Positions 1 through 9,310 of a DNA stretch of 39,440 nucleotides are shown here, in pieces. The DNA lies in NCBI GenBank assembly GCA_001899385.1, contig MOYB01000004.1:19597-59036 (forward strand), read 5' to 3'. A program made the position numbers and the translations under genes. Origin of the DNA: Candidatus Caenarcanum bioreactoricola. GTDB taxonomy: Bacteria > Cyanobacteriota > Vampirovibrionia > Caenarcaniphilales > Caenarcanaceae. Each line of letters opens with the position of its first letter. Within the stretch, counting starts at the first letter, position 1. Below the pieces are notes generated by a model that made no database searches, had not been told where the DNA came from, and worked only from the letters and a program-made list of their open reading frames with translations.

Positions 1-58
1 GGGAGGGGTGAGGGCTTATTAGGAGGTTTGGGGAAGATGATATTTTCAAAAATTTTAA
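1..58. repeat. Left terminal copy of G-rich inverted repeat
   Basis: The first 58 bases match the reverse complement of the last 57 bases: the outer 20 are identical, then come two short indels and one substitution, then 21 identical bases ending in AATTTTAA. The outer half has G runs (GGG, GGGG, GGG, GGGG), very unusual in this AT-rich DNA; the inner half is AT-rich. It is probably a dispersed genomic repeat at which the assembly stopped. Reading frame 1 is open from base 1 to a TAG at 82-84, but the peptide is not recognisable. Confidence 0.85.
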
Positions 59-178
59 ATATTATTAAAGGTGAAGCTATATAGAAGAAGGTAATAAAAA
101 ATTCATAAATAATGTCTATTGTAATTTCTTTAATATTGTTTTAGAATTAATCTACTTTGTAAAATTAATAAATATAAT

Positions 179-640
179 ATGGCTACACTTGCAGATTTAA
201 AGCCTTTGAAAGGCGCCAGAAAAAAGAAAAAAAGAGAAGCTAGAGGACATGCAGGCTATGGTGGTAAGACTGCCGGTAAAGGTATGAATGGTCAAAAAGC
301 TCGTAAAAGTGCAGGGGTTAGAAAACAATTTGAAGGAGGACAAACTCCTCTTTATAGAAGACTTCCTAAACATCAATACATGCCTTCTTTTAATAAAATT
401 GAATTTAATATTCTTAATATTAGTGATATAGAATATCTTGCTTTAGAAGGAATAACTGAAATTACTCCAGAAATTCTCCTTGATAAGAAAGTAATAAAAG
501 GACTTGAAAAAGGTGGAATTAAGATTCTTGCTAAAGGTGAAATTTCAAAATCAGTAAATATAAAAGCTCATGCATTTTCTGCAAATGCTGAAGAAAAAAT
601 TAAAAAAGCTGGTGGTTCAATTCAAAAAATAACAGAATGA
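179..640 (+). CDS. rplO: 50S ribosomal protein L15
   Basis: This is a large-subunit ribosomal protein that binds 23S rRNA late in assembly. It has the family's basic glycine-rich N-terminal part (GGKTAGKG near residues 28-35, then GQKARKSAG) followed by a compact C-terminal domain; 153 residues is a normal length. The ATG at 179 is the only sensible start, but no Shine-Dalgarno sequence precedes it. Its stop overlaps the secY start (ATGA, 637-640), so the two are translationally coupled as in the conserved spc operon. The usual upstream partners rpsE and rpmD are not visible in the 178 bases before it, where the end repeat lies instead. Confidence 0.97.
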   Translation: MATLADLKPLKGARKKKKREARGHAGYGGKTAGKGMNGQKARKSAGVRKQFEGGQTPLYRRLPKHQYMPSFNKIEFNILNISDIEYLALEGITEITPEILLDKKVIKGLEKGGIKILAKGEISKSVNIKAHAFSANAEEKIKKAGGSIQKITE

Positions 641-2079
641 ATATAAATACTAAAAGGAATGCTAAAAAAATAGATTTTAGTTTTGATGCAATGCTTAAAA
701 CTGGATTTTTAAGAAGACTTAGTATTACGTTAGGACTTTTAATTTTTTATCGTTTTTGTGTTCATATCCCTTTGCCTGACATTAATCATGAAATTTTTAG
801 GCAACATTCTAATATGCTCACTACTGGCATTTTAGGGATGGTGGATCTTTTTGCTGGTGGTGCTTTAAGTGCTCTTTCAATTTTTGCACTTGGGATTGGT
901 CCTTTTATTACTTCTTCAATTATGATGCAATTACTTGCAGAAGTTTTCCCTTCAATAAAAGCATTGAATAGAGAACATGGAGAAGAAGGGCGCAAAAAAT
1001 ATCAACAATATTCAAGATATTTATCTGTATTTTTAGCCGCTCTTCAAGGATTTGCACTTGCAAAATATCTTTCTTATGCTCATGCTGAAATATTAAACAA
1101 AACAGGGCAGAGTCTTTTATTTGATAGTTCTATATTATTTATATTTAAAATAGTATTAATTTTAACAGTAGGAAGTTTATTTATAATGTGGCTAGGGGAA
1201 CTTATCAGCGAATTTGGGATAGGAAATGGTGCTTCCCTTCTTATTTTTGCAGGTATTGCGGCTAGACTTCCTCAACTTATAATAAAAACCTATGAAACTT
1301 TTAAAGTAGGGTCAATTCCTGTTTGGGGTATTCTTTTAGTATTAGCAACTTTTTGTTTAGTAATTTTTGCTATTATTGCTATACAAGAGGGTTCAAGAAA
1401 GCTTTTAATTGTTGGAGCTAAAAATTATTCAGTAAACTTAAATCAGGCGCATTATCTTCCTCTTAAAATAAATCCTGCTGGAGTACTTCCAATAATTTTT
1501 GCAAGTATGACAATGTTTGTACCAATTCAAATATTAAATTTTTTAGGGCAACAAAATGTCAACATTTCAACAGGGACTTATAATCTCTTTAAAGCAAATA
1601 AATTTTTAGGTGGAATTCTTGATTCAATCTATTCAATAGATATTTTCAAAAAAGCTCTTATTGGTTTTGGAAGTTTTATTGATAGAACATTTTTAGTTTA
1701 TTCAAGCTGGGAACATTCATTATTTTATTTTGCTTTAATTTTAATGTTTGCTTTTTTCTATGCTTCAATTCTTTTACCTTCAAATGAAATTGCAGAGAAT
1801 CTTCAAAAAGGAGGGTCTTCTATTCAAGGAATTAAACCAGGGAAGCCCACAGCAGAATATCTTGAATGGCTTTTAAATCGTTTAACTTTTATAGGTGGTA
1901 CAACAATAGCATTAATAACTATATTACCTTTACATATTGAAAAACTTGGGCAAGTAAACACCTTAGGTGGACTAGGAAGTACTTCTTTAATAATTATGGT
2001 TGGAGTAGCAATAGATCTTTACAACCAAACAAATTCTTATTTGCAAGCACATCAATACAAAAAGAGAAGCTTATTTTAA
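637..2079 (+). CDS. secY: Protein translocase subunit SecY
   Basis: SecY forms the membrane channel of the Sec system through which unfolded proteins are exported or inserted. The protein is a polytopic membrane protein of about ten helices and contains conserved SecY segments such as the plug region (LFAGGALSALSIFALGIGPF), GIGNGASLLIF, INPAGVLPIIFA and GIKPGKPTAEYL. At 480 residues it is about 40 longer than typical bacterial SecY; the extra length lies in the loop after INPAGVLP, around residues 300-350. It overlaps rplO by 4 nt. The adk, map and infA genes that often follow secY are absent; a convergent tlyA begins 3 nt after the stop. Confidence 0.97.
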   Translation: MNINTKRNAKKIDFSFDAMLKTGFLRRLSITLGLLIFYRFCVHIPLPDINHEIFRQHSNMLTTGILGMVDLFAGGALSALSIFALGIGPFITSSIMMQLLAEVFPSIKALNREHGEEGRKKYQQYSRYLSVFLAALQGFALAKYLSYAHAEILNKTGQSLLFDSSILFIFKIVLILTVGSLFIMWLGELISEFGIGNGASLLIFAGIAARLPQLIIKTYETFKVGSIPVWGILLVLATFCLVIFAIIAIQEGSRKLLIVGAKNYSVNLNQAHYLPLKINPAGVLPIIFASMTMFVPIQILNFLGQQNVNISTGTYNLFKANKFLGGILDSIYSIDIFKKALIGFGSFIDRTFLVYSSWEHSLFYFALILMFAFFYASILLPSNEIAENLQKGGSSIQGIKPGKPTAEYLEWLLNRLTFIGGTTIALITILPLHIEKLGQVNTLGGLGSTSLIIMVGVAIDLYNQTNSYLQAHQYKKRSLF

Positions 2080-2082
2080 AAT

Positions 2083-2922
2083 TTAATATAAATCTTCATA
2101 AGCAATTTTTATAACTTTTTTTATCCAAGTTTCAAGATTAGGATTAATAAAATGACCTCTTTGAGGATATATCAAATGTGCTAGGAACTCAATATTACCT
2201 GATGCTCCTAGAATAGGCGAAAAATTCAAACCTTTTAAATCAAGTCCTGCTCGGTAAATTGAGTGTATAAATTCTAAAAGTACTTCAAAATGGATTTCAG
2301 GATTTCTAATAACTCCACCTCTTGCAACCTTATTTTTACCTGCTTCAAATTGAGGTTTTATTAATACTACCATTTGTGTTAAATCTGGACCTGCACTTAA
2401 CTTTTGAATAGCAGGAAGAAGCTTTATAACTGAAATAAAACTAACGTCAATAACAATAAAAGAAGCTTTTTCATCATCTTCTTCATATAAATTTTCAGAT
2501 AAAAGATATCGAATATTAGTTTTTTCTATACATTTAACTTTTTCATTTTTTCTTAAAGTCCAGTCTAATTGACCATAACCAGTATCTATTGCATATATTT
2601 TTTTTGCACCTTTTTGCAATAAACAATCTGTAAATCCACCGGTTGAGGCTCCAACATCCATACATACTAAATCTTTTACAGAAAGATCAAAGACTTCAAG
2701 GGCTTTTTGTAATTTATATCCACCTCTACTAACAAAGATTTTGCCATCTCCTATAACTTTTATATTATCTGCTGTAGGATTTACTTCAATACCAACTCTT
2801 TTTACTGTTTTATTATTAACTAATACAATACCTAATTTAATAGCTTTCTCTACTTGAGAAACATTTGAAAAATAATTTTCAATTAAATATTCAGAAAGAC
2901 TTTGTTTAGTTTGTAAATTCAT
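2083..2922 (-). CDS. tlyA: TlyA family rRNA (cytidine-2'-O)-methyltransferase
   Basis: An S4 RNA-binding domain (about residues 1-65) is followed by an FtsJ-like Rossmann methyltransferase domain. The SAM-binding motif reads MDVGASTGGFTDCLL, and the SRGGYKLQKAL linker is typical of the family. TlyA enzymes methylate ribose 2'-OH groups of cytidines in 16S and/or 23S rRNA; older annotations call them hemolysin A. Length (279 aa) is slightly above the usual 250-270. It is transcribed towards secY, ending 3 nt away, and is divergent from ftsW across a 76-bp gap containing TATAAT-like boxes. Which rRNA sites are modified cannot be told from sequence. Confidence 0.93.
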   Translation of the reverse strand: MNLQTKQSLSEYLIENYFSNVSQVEKAIKLGIVLVNNKTVKRVGIEVNPTADNIKVIGDGKIFVSRGGYKLQKALEVFDLSVKDLVCMDVGASTGGFTDCLLQKGAKKIYAIDTGYGQLDWTLRKNEKVKCIEKTNIRYLLSENLYEEDDEKASFIVIDVSFISVIKLLPAIQKLSAGPDLTQMVVLIKPQFEAGKNKVARGGVIRNPEIHFEVLLEFIHSIYRAGLDLKGLNFSPILGASGNIEFLAHLIYPQRGHFINPNLETWIKKVIKIAYEDLY

Positions 2923-2998
2923 AAATTAATCATAAGTCAAGAATTTTAAATTTGAATTATAATAAGTTTACGATACCATATTATAGAAATTTATTATA

Positions 2999-4129
2999 GT
3001 GGAAACATCATTAAAATCTTCAATTCAGATATTTTCACACAGAATAAAATCTACGCTTCAAAATGCAGATAAGATTTTTATTTTTGCAGTATTAGCATTA
3101 ATTATCTTTGGACTTTTTATGCTTTTAAGTGTTTCTAGTTATGAATCAGAAAAATTTAATAATTCCGCTTATAGTCTATTTTTAAATCAGATTTTTGCAA
3201 TTTGTATAGCAATTATAACTTTTTGTTTAGGTATAACTATAAATCCTCAAAGATTTAAAGAACTAACTCCTATATTAGTAATTTTAGCTTTATTATCTTT
3301 AATACTTCTTAATTTTTCACCTTTAGGTTTAACTGCAGGTGGTGCAGAAAGATGGTTAAATCTAGGAATCTTTAGTTTTCAACCTTCAGAATTTGCAAAA
3401 ATAGCAGTACTTGCTCTTATGGCAGATGCAGTGTGTAGAGGCAATTGGAACAGTCCACCAGTAATTCTAAGATTACTTTTATGTGGATTAATAGCATTTT
3501 TAATTTATAAAGAGCCTGATTTAGGAAGTGCATTGCTTATTTTTATACTTTGTGGCTTTTTTCTTTTTATAAGAGGCATGAATTTAATAATAGTTCTTTG
3601 TTCTGGATTTTTATTAAGTACTATTGTTTTCTGGGTTATAAATAATAATACTTATCAAAACGACCGTATTAAAGGCTGGTTAAACCCACAAGACGATCCT
3701 TTGGGTATTGGCTATAATATACTCCAATCTTATTATGCGATTGCTGAGGGTGGATTTTTAGGAGTAGGCTATGGAAATTCTTTTTACAAATTAGGTTATT
3801 TGCCTGTTAGTTATGCTGATTTTATTTTCTCAATAATGTGTGAAGAATTAGGGATTTTAGCACCAATAATAATAATTTCTTTATATTCTGTAATTCTTTG
3901 GAAAGGAATAAACGCTTCAATTCAAGTAAAAGATAATTTTATGAAATATTTATCTTTAGGAATAATTTTTGTAATGATTTCAGAAGCAATCTTAAATTTA
4001 GCTGGAGTATGTGGAATATTGCCTATTACTGGCACTCCTTTGCCTTTTGTAAGCTATGGAAAAACCTCTCTTATTGTAAATGGCTTTTTATTAGGTTTAT
4101 TAATAAATCTTTTATATAACAAAAAATAA
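2999..4129 (+). CDS. ftsW: FtsW/RodA/SpoVE family peptidoglycan glycosyltransferase
   Basis: This SEDS-family polytopic membrane protein polymerises peptidoglycan from lipid II in the divisome or elongasome. Diagnostic stretches are QPSEFAKIA, the RIKGWLNPQDDPLG loop, QSYYAIAEGGFLGVGYGNS, YLPVSYADFIFSIMCEELG, and the C-terminal TPLPFVSYGKTSL. The YLP..(D)FIF..EE.G pattern resembles FtsW more than RodA, but the distinction is not certain. The start is a GTG at 2999; no in-frame ATG occurs before the first membrane helix. A TATTAT box at 2979-2984 would give a leader of only a few bases. The last base of its stop codon is the discriminator position of the convergent tRNA-Gly. Confidence 0.92.
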   Translation: METSLKSSIQIFSHRIKSTLQNADKIFIFAVLALIIFGLFMLLSVSSYESEKFNNSAYSLFLNQIFAICIAIITFCLGITINPQRFKELTPILVILALLSLILLNFSPLGLTAGGAERWLNLGIFSFQPSEFAKIAVLALMADAVCRGNWNSPPVILRLLLCGLIAFLIYKEPDLGSALLIFILCGFFLFIRGMNLIIVLCSGFLLSTIVFWVINNNTYQNDRIKGWLNPQDDPLGIGYNILQSYYAIAEGGFLGVGYGNSFYKLGYLPVSYADFIFSIMCEELGILAPIIIISLYSVILWKGINASIQVKDNFMKYLSLGIIFVMISEAILNLAGVCGILPITGTPLPFVSYGKTSLIVNGFLLGLLINLLYNKK

Positions 4130-4200
4130 GCGGACGATGGGACTCGAACCCACGACGTTCAGCTTGGAAGGCTGACATTCTACCACTGAATTACATCCGC
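4129..4200 (-). tRNA. tRNA-Gly (anticodon UCC)
   Basis: The minus strand folds as a full cloverleaf. The acceptor stem GCGGATG pairs with CGTCCGC (one G-U), the anticodon loop CTTCCAA gives anticodon UCC, and the T arm reads GTGGGTTCGAGTCCCAT. The discriminator base is U, usual for glycine tRNAs, and lies in the ftsW stop codon at 4129. The 3' CCA is not encoded, so it must be added by CCA-adding enzyme. It lies 49 nt downstream of the gltB stop on the same strand. Confidence 0.96.
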
Positions 4201-4249
4201 AAAAGATAAAAATAATATATCATATATTTAGAAATTTTTCATTGTTTAT

Positions 4250-7200
4250 CTAAGAAATTGCTTCTACTTTTTTAAATTTTAAAATTTCTAAACTAAAATC
4301 TTCTAAAAGTTTTTTTGCTAAACTACTTCCTGTATATTCTAAATGTTTTTCAATTAAAGTTTTAATAGTAATATTATCAAATTCTTCAAGATTTTTTATA
4401 CATACTGAATCAGAGTTTATTCGCTTTGGACCTACGTTTTTTTTGTCATAAATATAAGCAGTACCTCCTGTCATACCTGCCCCAAAATTATTACCTATTT
4501 CACCTAAAATTAAAATATGTCCTCTGATCATATATTCACAACCATGTTCTCCTATTCCTTCTACAACTGCACAAGCTCCGCTATTCCGCACAGCAAATCT
4601 TTCTCCTGCTATACCTGCTACAAATAATTCCCCACCAGTTGCACCATACAAGACAGTATTACCTATTACTACATGTTCATTACTTTGTTCTTTAATAGAG
4701 GAGAAAGGACTTATTGCAATCAAACCTCCATTCATACTTTTAGCAACATAATCATTTGCTTGTCCTTCAAGATAAAGGTTTAATCCATTAACACAAAAAG
4801 CCCCAAAACTTTGCCCTGCAGTGCCTGTAAAATTAAGTTTAATTTCAGAGTCTTTTAGTCCATCATTTCCAAATCTTTTAACTATTTCATGACTTATTTC
4901 TGCGCCAACTGTTCTATGTACATTTTTAAGTTTATAATTCCCTTCAAAACTTTTTTTCTTTTCAAGGGCATCTACAACATCACCAATTACTTGTTCATCA
5001 TAAGGAATTTTGATTATAGATCTAAAAGCTGTACATTTTAAAGCTCTTCCACTTTTTACAAGATCTGTTCTAAGTAAATTTGAAATATTTAAATTCTTAA
5101 GCTTTTTATCTGATTCTTTAATATTTGATATTAAGAGATCACTTCTTCCTATTATTTCATCAAGAGATATATAACCCATTTCAGCAAGTATTTCTCTTAT
5201 TTCTCTTGCAATATATCTTAAATAAGTCATCACAAACTCAACTTCACCTTTATATTTTGCTCTAAGTTCTGAGTTTTGTGTTGCAATACCTACTGGGCAA
5301 GTATTAAGATGACATTTTCTATCCATACAACAACCACAGGCAACCATTAAAGCTGTCCCAAAACCATATTCTTCAGCCCCAAGCAATGCAGAAATTATTA
5401 TATCTCTAGCTGTTTTAAGTCCACCATCAACTCTTATTTTAACTTTATCTCTCAAGTCATTCATAATAAGCGCTTGTTGTGTTTCAGCGAGTCCTAATTC
5501 TATAGGTCCTCCTGTATGCATTATAGAAGAAAGTCCTGCGGCACCTGTTCCACCATCAAAACCAGAAATTTTTATTATATCTGCAAAAGCTTTTACTACT
5601 CCAGAAGCAATAGTACCTATTCCATTTTCAGAAGTTAATTTAACTATGACTTTTGCTTGAGGATTTATCATTTTTAAATCATAAATTAATTGTGCTAAGT
5701 CTTCTATTGAATAAATATCATGATGTGGTGGTGGAGAAATCAAGTCCATACCTGCTTTTGCATAACGTAATGAAGCTATATATGTATCTACTTTTTTCGC
5801 CGGTAAATGCCCACCTTCACCAGGTTTTGCGCCTTGAGAAACTTTTATTTCAATTTCTTCTGCCGAATTCAAATATTCAGGAGTTACGCCAAATCGTCCA
5901 GATGCTATTTGTTTAATTTTGCTATTTTTTATGGTTTTATATCTTAAAGCATCTTCGCCACCTTCTCCGCTATCTGAAAGTGCACCAAGCCTATTAAATG
6001 CTTCTGAAATGGTTTCATGAGCTTCTTTGCTTAAAGCTCCTATAGACATTGCTGAAGCAACAAATCTTTTAAAAATTTCATTTTCTTCTTCTACTTGATT
6101 TATATCTATAGAACTTTTATCACTTTTAATATCTAAAAGATCTCTTATATTACAAGGTTTATTAGCATAAGCAAATTTTACAAAATTTTTATATTCATCC
6201 CAATTCTTTTCACGAACTGCTTTTTGAAGAGATCTTACTGTTTGAGGATTCCATGAATGAAACTCTCCATCTTTCACTTGTCTAAATTCACCAAGACTTT
6301 TAATAATGGGATTTTCGCTTTTAAATGCTATTTCATATCTTTCTAAAATTTCTTCTTCTATATCTTCTAATTCTAATCCTCCAATTTGAGAAGTAGTACC
6401 TTTAAAATATTTATTTATTACTTTCTCTGAAATTCCAACAGGTTCAAACAGTGCAGAATTTCTATAACTACGTACTGTTGAAATTCCCATTTTAGCCATG
6501 ATCTTTAATAAACCAGAATTCATAGCTTTTCTATAGTTCATAATAGCCATATTAAAATCAAGATTTATTTCTTGACATATATTTTTAATAAGCTGAACAC
6601 TAAGATAAGGATTTACAAGTGTTGCACCATAAGCTAAAAGAAAAGCAAAACTATGAGTATCACTAACTTCACCAGTATCCGCTATTATACTAAACTTACC
6701 TCTAACTCCTTCACTAATACCTTTAGTATTAAGACAAGCAATTGCTAATCCCATAGGAATAGGAATTCTATTTTCTGAAATTTCACGATCAGATAATACT
6801 ATTGTTTCAACTTTTTCTTGAAGTGCTTGCATTAATTCATTTTCAAGTTCATTTAATCCTGCTTCTAATCCTTTATTTTTATCAAAAGAACATTCCAAAA
6901 TTTTTAATCTTTTACCAAAGTGATTAATAAGAGTTTCTAATTCATGATCAAAAATAAGAGAAGTTTCTAAAGAAAACATATGTACATTTTCAGGATCTTC
7001 TTTAAGAAAATTCCCATGTTTACCAATATAAGTACGAAGAGACATTACTTTTTTTTCTCTTATAGGATCTATTGCTGGATTTGTAACCTGTGCAAATTTC
7101 TGTTTAAAATAAGAATAAAAGAGTTTAGGTTTCTTAGATAAAATAGAAAGAGGAATATCACTCCCCATTGAATAAATTAATTCAGTGCCTTTTTCAATCA

Positions 7201-8572
7201 TAGTTTTAAGCACCATTTCAGCTTGATCTTGATCTAATCCAAAAAATATTCTTTCTCGTGTAATATCTTTAGTTTCAAGCTCTAGATTTTCTTTTTCAGC
7301 TTTAAATTTAGCAGAATTTTCATCAAGCCATTTTTTATATTCTTTGCCTTCTATTAATTTATCAACTATTTCATCTGAAAAATAAATCTTTCCTGTTCTT
7401 GTATCAATAGAAATTTTATCTCCAGGAGCAAGTCGTCCTTTTTTGATTATTTCTTCTTGAGGTATATCTATAACACCTACTTCAGAAGATAATATAACTT
7501 TATCTTTAGTAATCAAATATCTAGCAGGTCTAAGACCATTTCGATCAAGTTTACCGCCTACGATTTCACCATCAGTAAAAGCAATTGCAGCAGGACCATC
7601 CCAACTTTCCATTCCATAAGAAAAATATTCATAAAAAGCTTTTTCTTCAGGGCTAAGATTTTCATCATTTTCCCAAGCTTTAGGTATAAGCATATTTGAT
7701 GCAACAAAAGGATCTAGTCCTGATCTAATAAGAAACTCCAAGACATTATCTAAAGAAGCAGAATCACTATCTTCATCATTAACAAGAGGGAATATGTCTT
7801 CACAATCAGCTCCCCAAACTTCTTTTATATCAGCGATTTTAGCTTTTATAAAATTCCTATTTGCATTAATAGTATTTATTTCGCCATTATGAGCAAGCAT
7901 TCTAAATGGGTGTGCAAATTTCCAAGTAGGAGAGGTATTTGTAGAATATCTTTGATGAAATAAAGCAATTGCAGTTTCATAATCAGGATCTTGTAAATCT
8001 TTATAAAAATGTCCAACTCGAGGAGCAGTGATTAAGCCTTTATAGACTATTGTTTTTGAAGAAAAAGAAGCAATATAAAAATTTTTATATTCAGTTTTAA
8101 GGCTTAACTTTTCAAGTTTTTTTCTTAAAATAAATAAAGCTTTTTCATAATCAAGACATTCAACATTTTCTTTTGAAATAAAACATTGCCAAAGAGCAGG
8201 TTTAGTTTTTTCAGCAATTACACCTAATTCTTCATAATTTACAGGAATTTCTCTCCACGCAATAACTTTAAATTTATTATTTATTATTTCATTAATTTCT
8301 TTTTTAATTTCTTCTTGTTTATGATTAGGCAAAAACATTACACCTATAGCAAGGTTAGCATTAGAAATACTTTGTTTTAATACTTTTTCAAAAAATTTAT
8401 AAGGGATTTGGGTTAAAATGCCAGCACCATCGCCAGTTTTACCATCAGCACTAACCGCCCCTCTGTGATTGAGATTAGACAAGCCTTCAAGAGCAGATTT
8501 TACAATTTCATGGCTTTTTTCACCTTTTATATTAACGATAAAACCTACACCACAAGAATCTTTTTCTTTCAT
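4250..8572 (-). CDS. gltB: Glutamate synthase, large subunit (GltB-type)
   Basis: This enzyme makes two glutamates from glutamine and 2-oxoglutarate, the second step of GS-GOGAT ammonium assimilation. A class II glutamine amidotransferase domain starts at Cys7 (after a six-residue propeptide, KDS-CGVGF), followed by the central domain, the FMN-binding synthase barrel, a 3Fe-4S cysteine cluster near residue 1077 (CGCCMDRKCHLNTCPVG), and the C-terminal beta-helix with glycine-rich repeats. At 1440 aa it is near full length for the family. No gltD small subunit is present, so the electron donor (ferredoxin or a distant GltD) is unknown. Its promoter segment is duplicated 700 bp upstream, on the far side of a HEPN/MNT pair. 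Confidence 0.97.
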   Translation of the reverse strand: MKEKDSCGVGFIVNIKGEKSHEIVKSALEGLSNLNHRGAVSADGKTGDGAGILTQIPYKFFEKVLKQSISNANLAIGVMFLPNHKQEEIKKEINEIINNKFKVIAWREIPVNYEELGVIAEKTKPALWQCFISKENVECLDYEKALFILRKKLEKLSLKTEYKNFYIASFSSKTIVYKGLITAPRVGHFYKDLQDPDYETAIALFHQRYSTNTSPTWKFAHPFRMLAHNGEINTINANRNFIKAKIADIKEVWGADCEDIFPLVNDEDSDSASLDNVLEFLIRSGLDPFVASNMLIPKAWENDENLSPEEKAFYEYFSYGMESWDGPAAIAFTDGEIVGGKLDRNGLRPARYLITKDKVILSSEVGVIDIPQEEIIKKGRLAPGDKISIDTRTGKIYFSDEIVDKLIEGKEYKKWLDENSAKFKAEKENLELETKDITRERIFFGLDQDQAEMVLKTMIEKGTELIYSMGSDIPLSILSKKPKLFYSYFKQKFAQVTNPAIDPIREKKVMSLRTYIGKHGNFLKEDPENVHMFSLETSLIFDHELETLINHFGKRLKILECSFDKNKGLEAGLNELENELMQALQEKVETIVLSDREISENRIPIPMGLAIACLNTKGISEGVRGKFSIIADTGEVSDTHSFAFLLAYGATLVNPYLSVQLIKNICQEINLDFNMAIMNYRKAMNSGLLKIMAKMGISTVRSYRNSALFEPVGISEKVINKYFKGTTSQIGGLELEDIEEEILERYEIAFKSENPIIKSLGEFRQVKDGEFHSWNPQTVRSLQKAVREKNWDEYKNFVKFAYANKPCNIRDLLDIKSDKSSIDINQVEEENEIFKRFVASAMSIGALSKEAHETISEAFNRLGALSDSGEGGEDALRYKTIKNSKIKQIASGRFGVTPEYLNSAEEIEIKVSQGAKPGEGGHLPAKKVDTYIASLRYAKAGMDLISPPPHHDIYSIEDLAQLIYDLKMINPQAKVIVKLTSENGIGTIASGVVKAFADIIKISGFDGGTGAAGLSSIMHTGGPIELGLAETQQALIMNDLRDKVKIRVDGGLKTARDIIISALLGAEEYGFGTALMVACGCCMDRKCHLNTCPVGIATQNSELRAKYKGEVEFVMTYLRYIAREIREILAEMGYISLDEIIGRSDLLISNIKESDKKLKNLNISNLLRTDLVKSGRALKCTAFRSIIKIPYDEQVIGDVVDALEKKKSFEGNYKLKNVHRTVGAEISHEIVKRFGNDGLKDSEIKLNFTGTAGQSFGAFCVNGLNLYLEGQANDYVAKSMNGGLIAISPFSSIKEQSNEHVVIGNTVLYGATGGELFVAGIAGERFAVRNSGACAVVEGIGEHGCEYMIRGHILILGEIGNNFGAGMTGGTAYIYDKKNVGPKRINSDSVCIKNLEEFDNITIKTLIEKHLEYTGSSLAKKLLEDFSLEILKFKKVEAIS

Positions 8573-8610
8573 TATGATTATTATAATTTTAACTTATAAC
8601 TCTTCTCTTT

Positions 8611-8648
8611 AAAGCATGATAAGAGTAATTTCAACTATTATAACAAAA
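8611..8648. repeat. Direct repeat copy 1, carries gltB promoter
   Basis: These 38 bases recur without any mismatch at 9311-9348. Read on the minus strand, the copy contains a consensus -10 box TATAAT (8642-8637) that fits a transcription start about 55-60 nt before the gltB ATG. No good -35 box is seen. The two copies bracket the HepT/MntA pair and share no extended similarity outside the 38 bases. Confidence 0.9.
8637..8642 (-). promoter_or_regulatory. -10 box of probable gltB promoter
   Basis: A perfect TATAAT on the minus strand lies 65 nt before the gltB start codon, inside direct repeat copy 1. The -35 region is AT-rich without a recognisable TTGACA. An identical box sits in copy 2 upstream of the MntA-like gene, so both minus-strand genes appear to use the same promoter sequence. 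Confidence 0.5.
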
Positions 8649-8663
8649 TTTTAAAAGAAAAAA

Positions 8664-9011
8664 TTAATTTTCATTTTTTTTATAAATCATACTTATTTGT
8701 TCTTTTAATAGAGGAAGTTCATCATTTGCAATTTCCCAAACAGTTTCTAAATTTACTGTTCCATATTCATGAATCACTTTATTTCGCGTTGTAATAATTT
8801 TTCTCCAAGGAATATAAGAATATTTTTCTTTTATATTATCTGGTAATATTTTTGAAGCTTCTCCTAAAATTTCAAGATTTCTAATAACTGCATCTATAAC
8901 CATTTCATTATTTTCAAAATCTTCAAAAGTTAAATTTTCTATATATTTTAAAATTTTATTTATACTATCAAGAATATCTTCAAGAATTTTTAAATAAGAT
9001 TTTTTAGACAT
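8664..9011 (-). CDS. hepT: HepT-like ribonuclease toxin (HEPN, DUF86)
   Basis: This is a small, mostly helical HEPN-domain protein of the DUF86/HepT family; such proteins act as RNases and are toxins of HepT/MntA type modules. The catalytic RX4HXY motif is intact: Arg76-NKVI-His81-Glu-Tyr83, followed by Gly84. In characterised systems the partner MntA inactivates HepT by adding AMP to the motif tyrosine, which is present here. It is the second gene of a two-gene operon, overlapping the upstream mntA-like gene by 8 nt. The 115-aa length is standard. The toxin role is inferred from family and pairing. Confidence 0.9.
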   Translation of the reverse strand: MSKKSYLKILEDILDSINKILKYIENLTFEDFENNEMVIDAVIRNLEILGEASKILPDNIKEKYSYIPWRKIITTRNKVIHEYGTVNLETVWEIANDELPLLKEQISMIYKKNEN

Positions 9012-9294
9012 TAACTAAATCTCCTTGAATATATTTTATAAACTTAGATTCAACTGCTTTTATAGTTAAAACATCTACTTTAATCTGAAAAGTTTCTTCT
9101 AAAAAATCACATAAATCTATAAAAGCAAATCCGAGAGGTTTTTCTAATTTAACTATTAAATCTAAATCACTTTCAGGAGTTTGTTCATTTCGAGCATACG
9201 AACCAAAAATTTGAATATTAACAACTCCATATTTTTCTTTTAAAATTAATTTGATTTCTCTTAGCTTTTCTTTAATTTCTTCTAATGTTTTCAT
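9004..9294 (-). CDS. mntA: MntA-like minimal nucleotidyltransferase antitoxin
   Basis: A minimal nucleotidyltransferase with the GSX10DXD-type active site: Gly31-Ser32, then Asp43 and Asp45 in ESDLDLIV. Proteins of this type neutralise HepT toxins by AMPylation. At 96 aa it is the compact form expected. It precedes hepT with an 8-nt overlap, the usual antitoxin-first order. A -10 box TATAAT (9342-9337) in direct repeat copy 2 lies 43 nt upstream, and this promoter sequence is identical to that of gltB. Confidence 0.9.
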   Translation of the reverse strand: MKTLEEIKEKLREIKLILKEKYGVVNIQIFGSYARNEQTPESDLDLIVKLEKPLGFAFIDLCDFLEETFQIKVDVLTIKAVESKFIKYIQGDLVNV

Positions 9295-9310
9295 ATCTTT
9301 ATTTTATCAT

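Noticed and set aside
1-84. C-terminal end of an upstream gene such as rpsE or rpmD
   Set aside because: Frame 1 is open to a stop at 82-84, but the peptide does not resemble either ribosomal protein, and most of it lies in the repeat.
2083-2922. Hemolysin
   Set aside because: TlyA proteins are often labelled hemolysin A, but the S4 plus FtsJ-like domains and SAM motif mark an rRNA methyltransferase.
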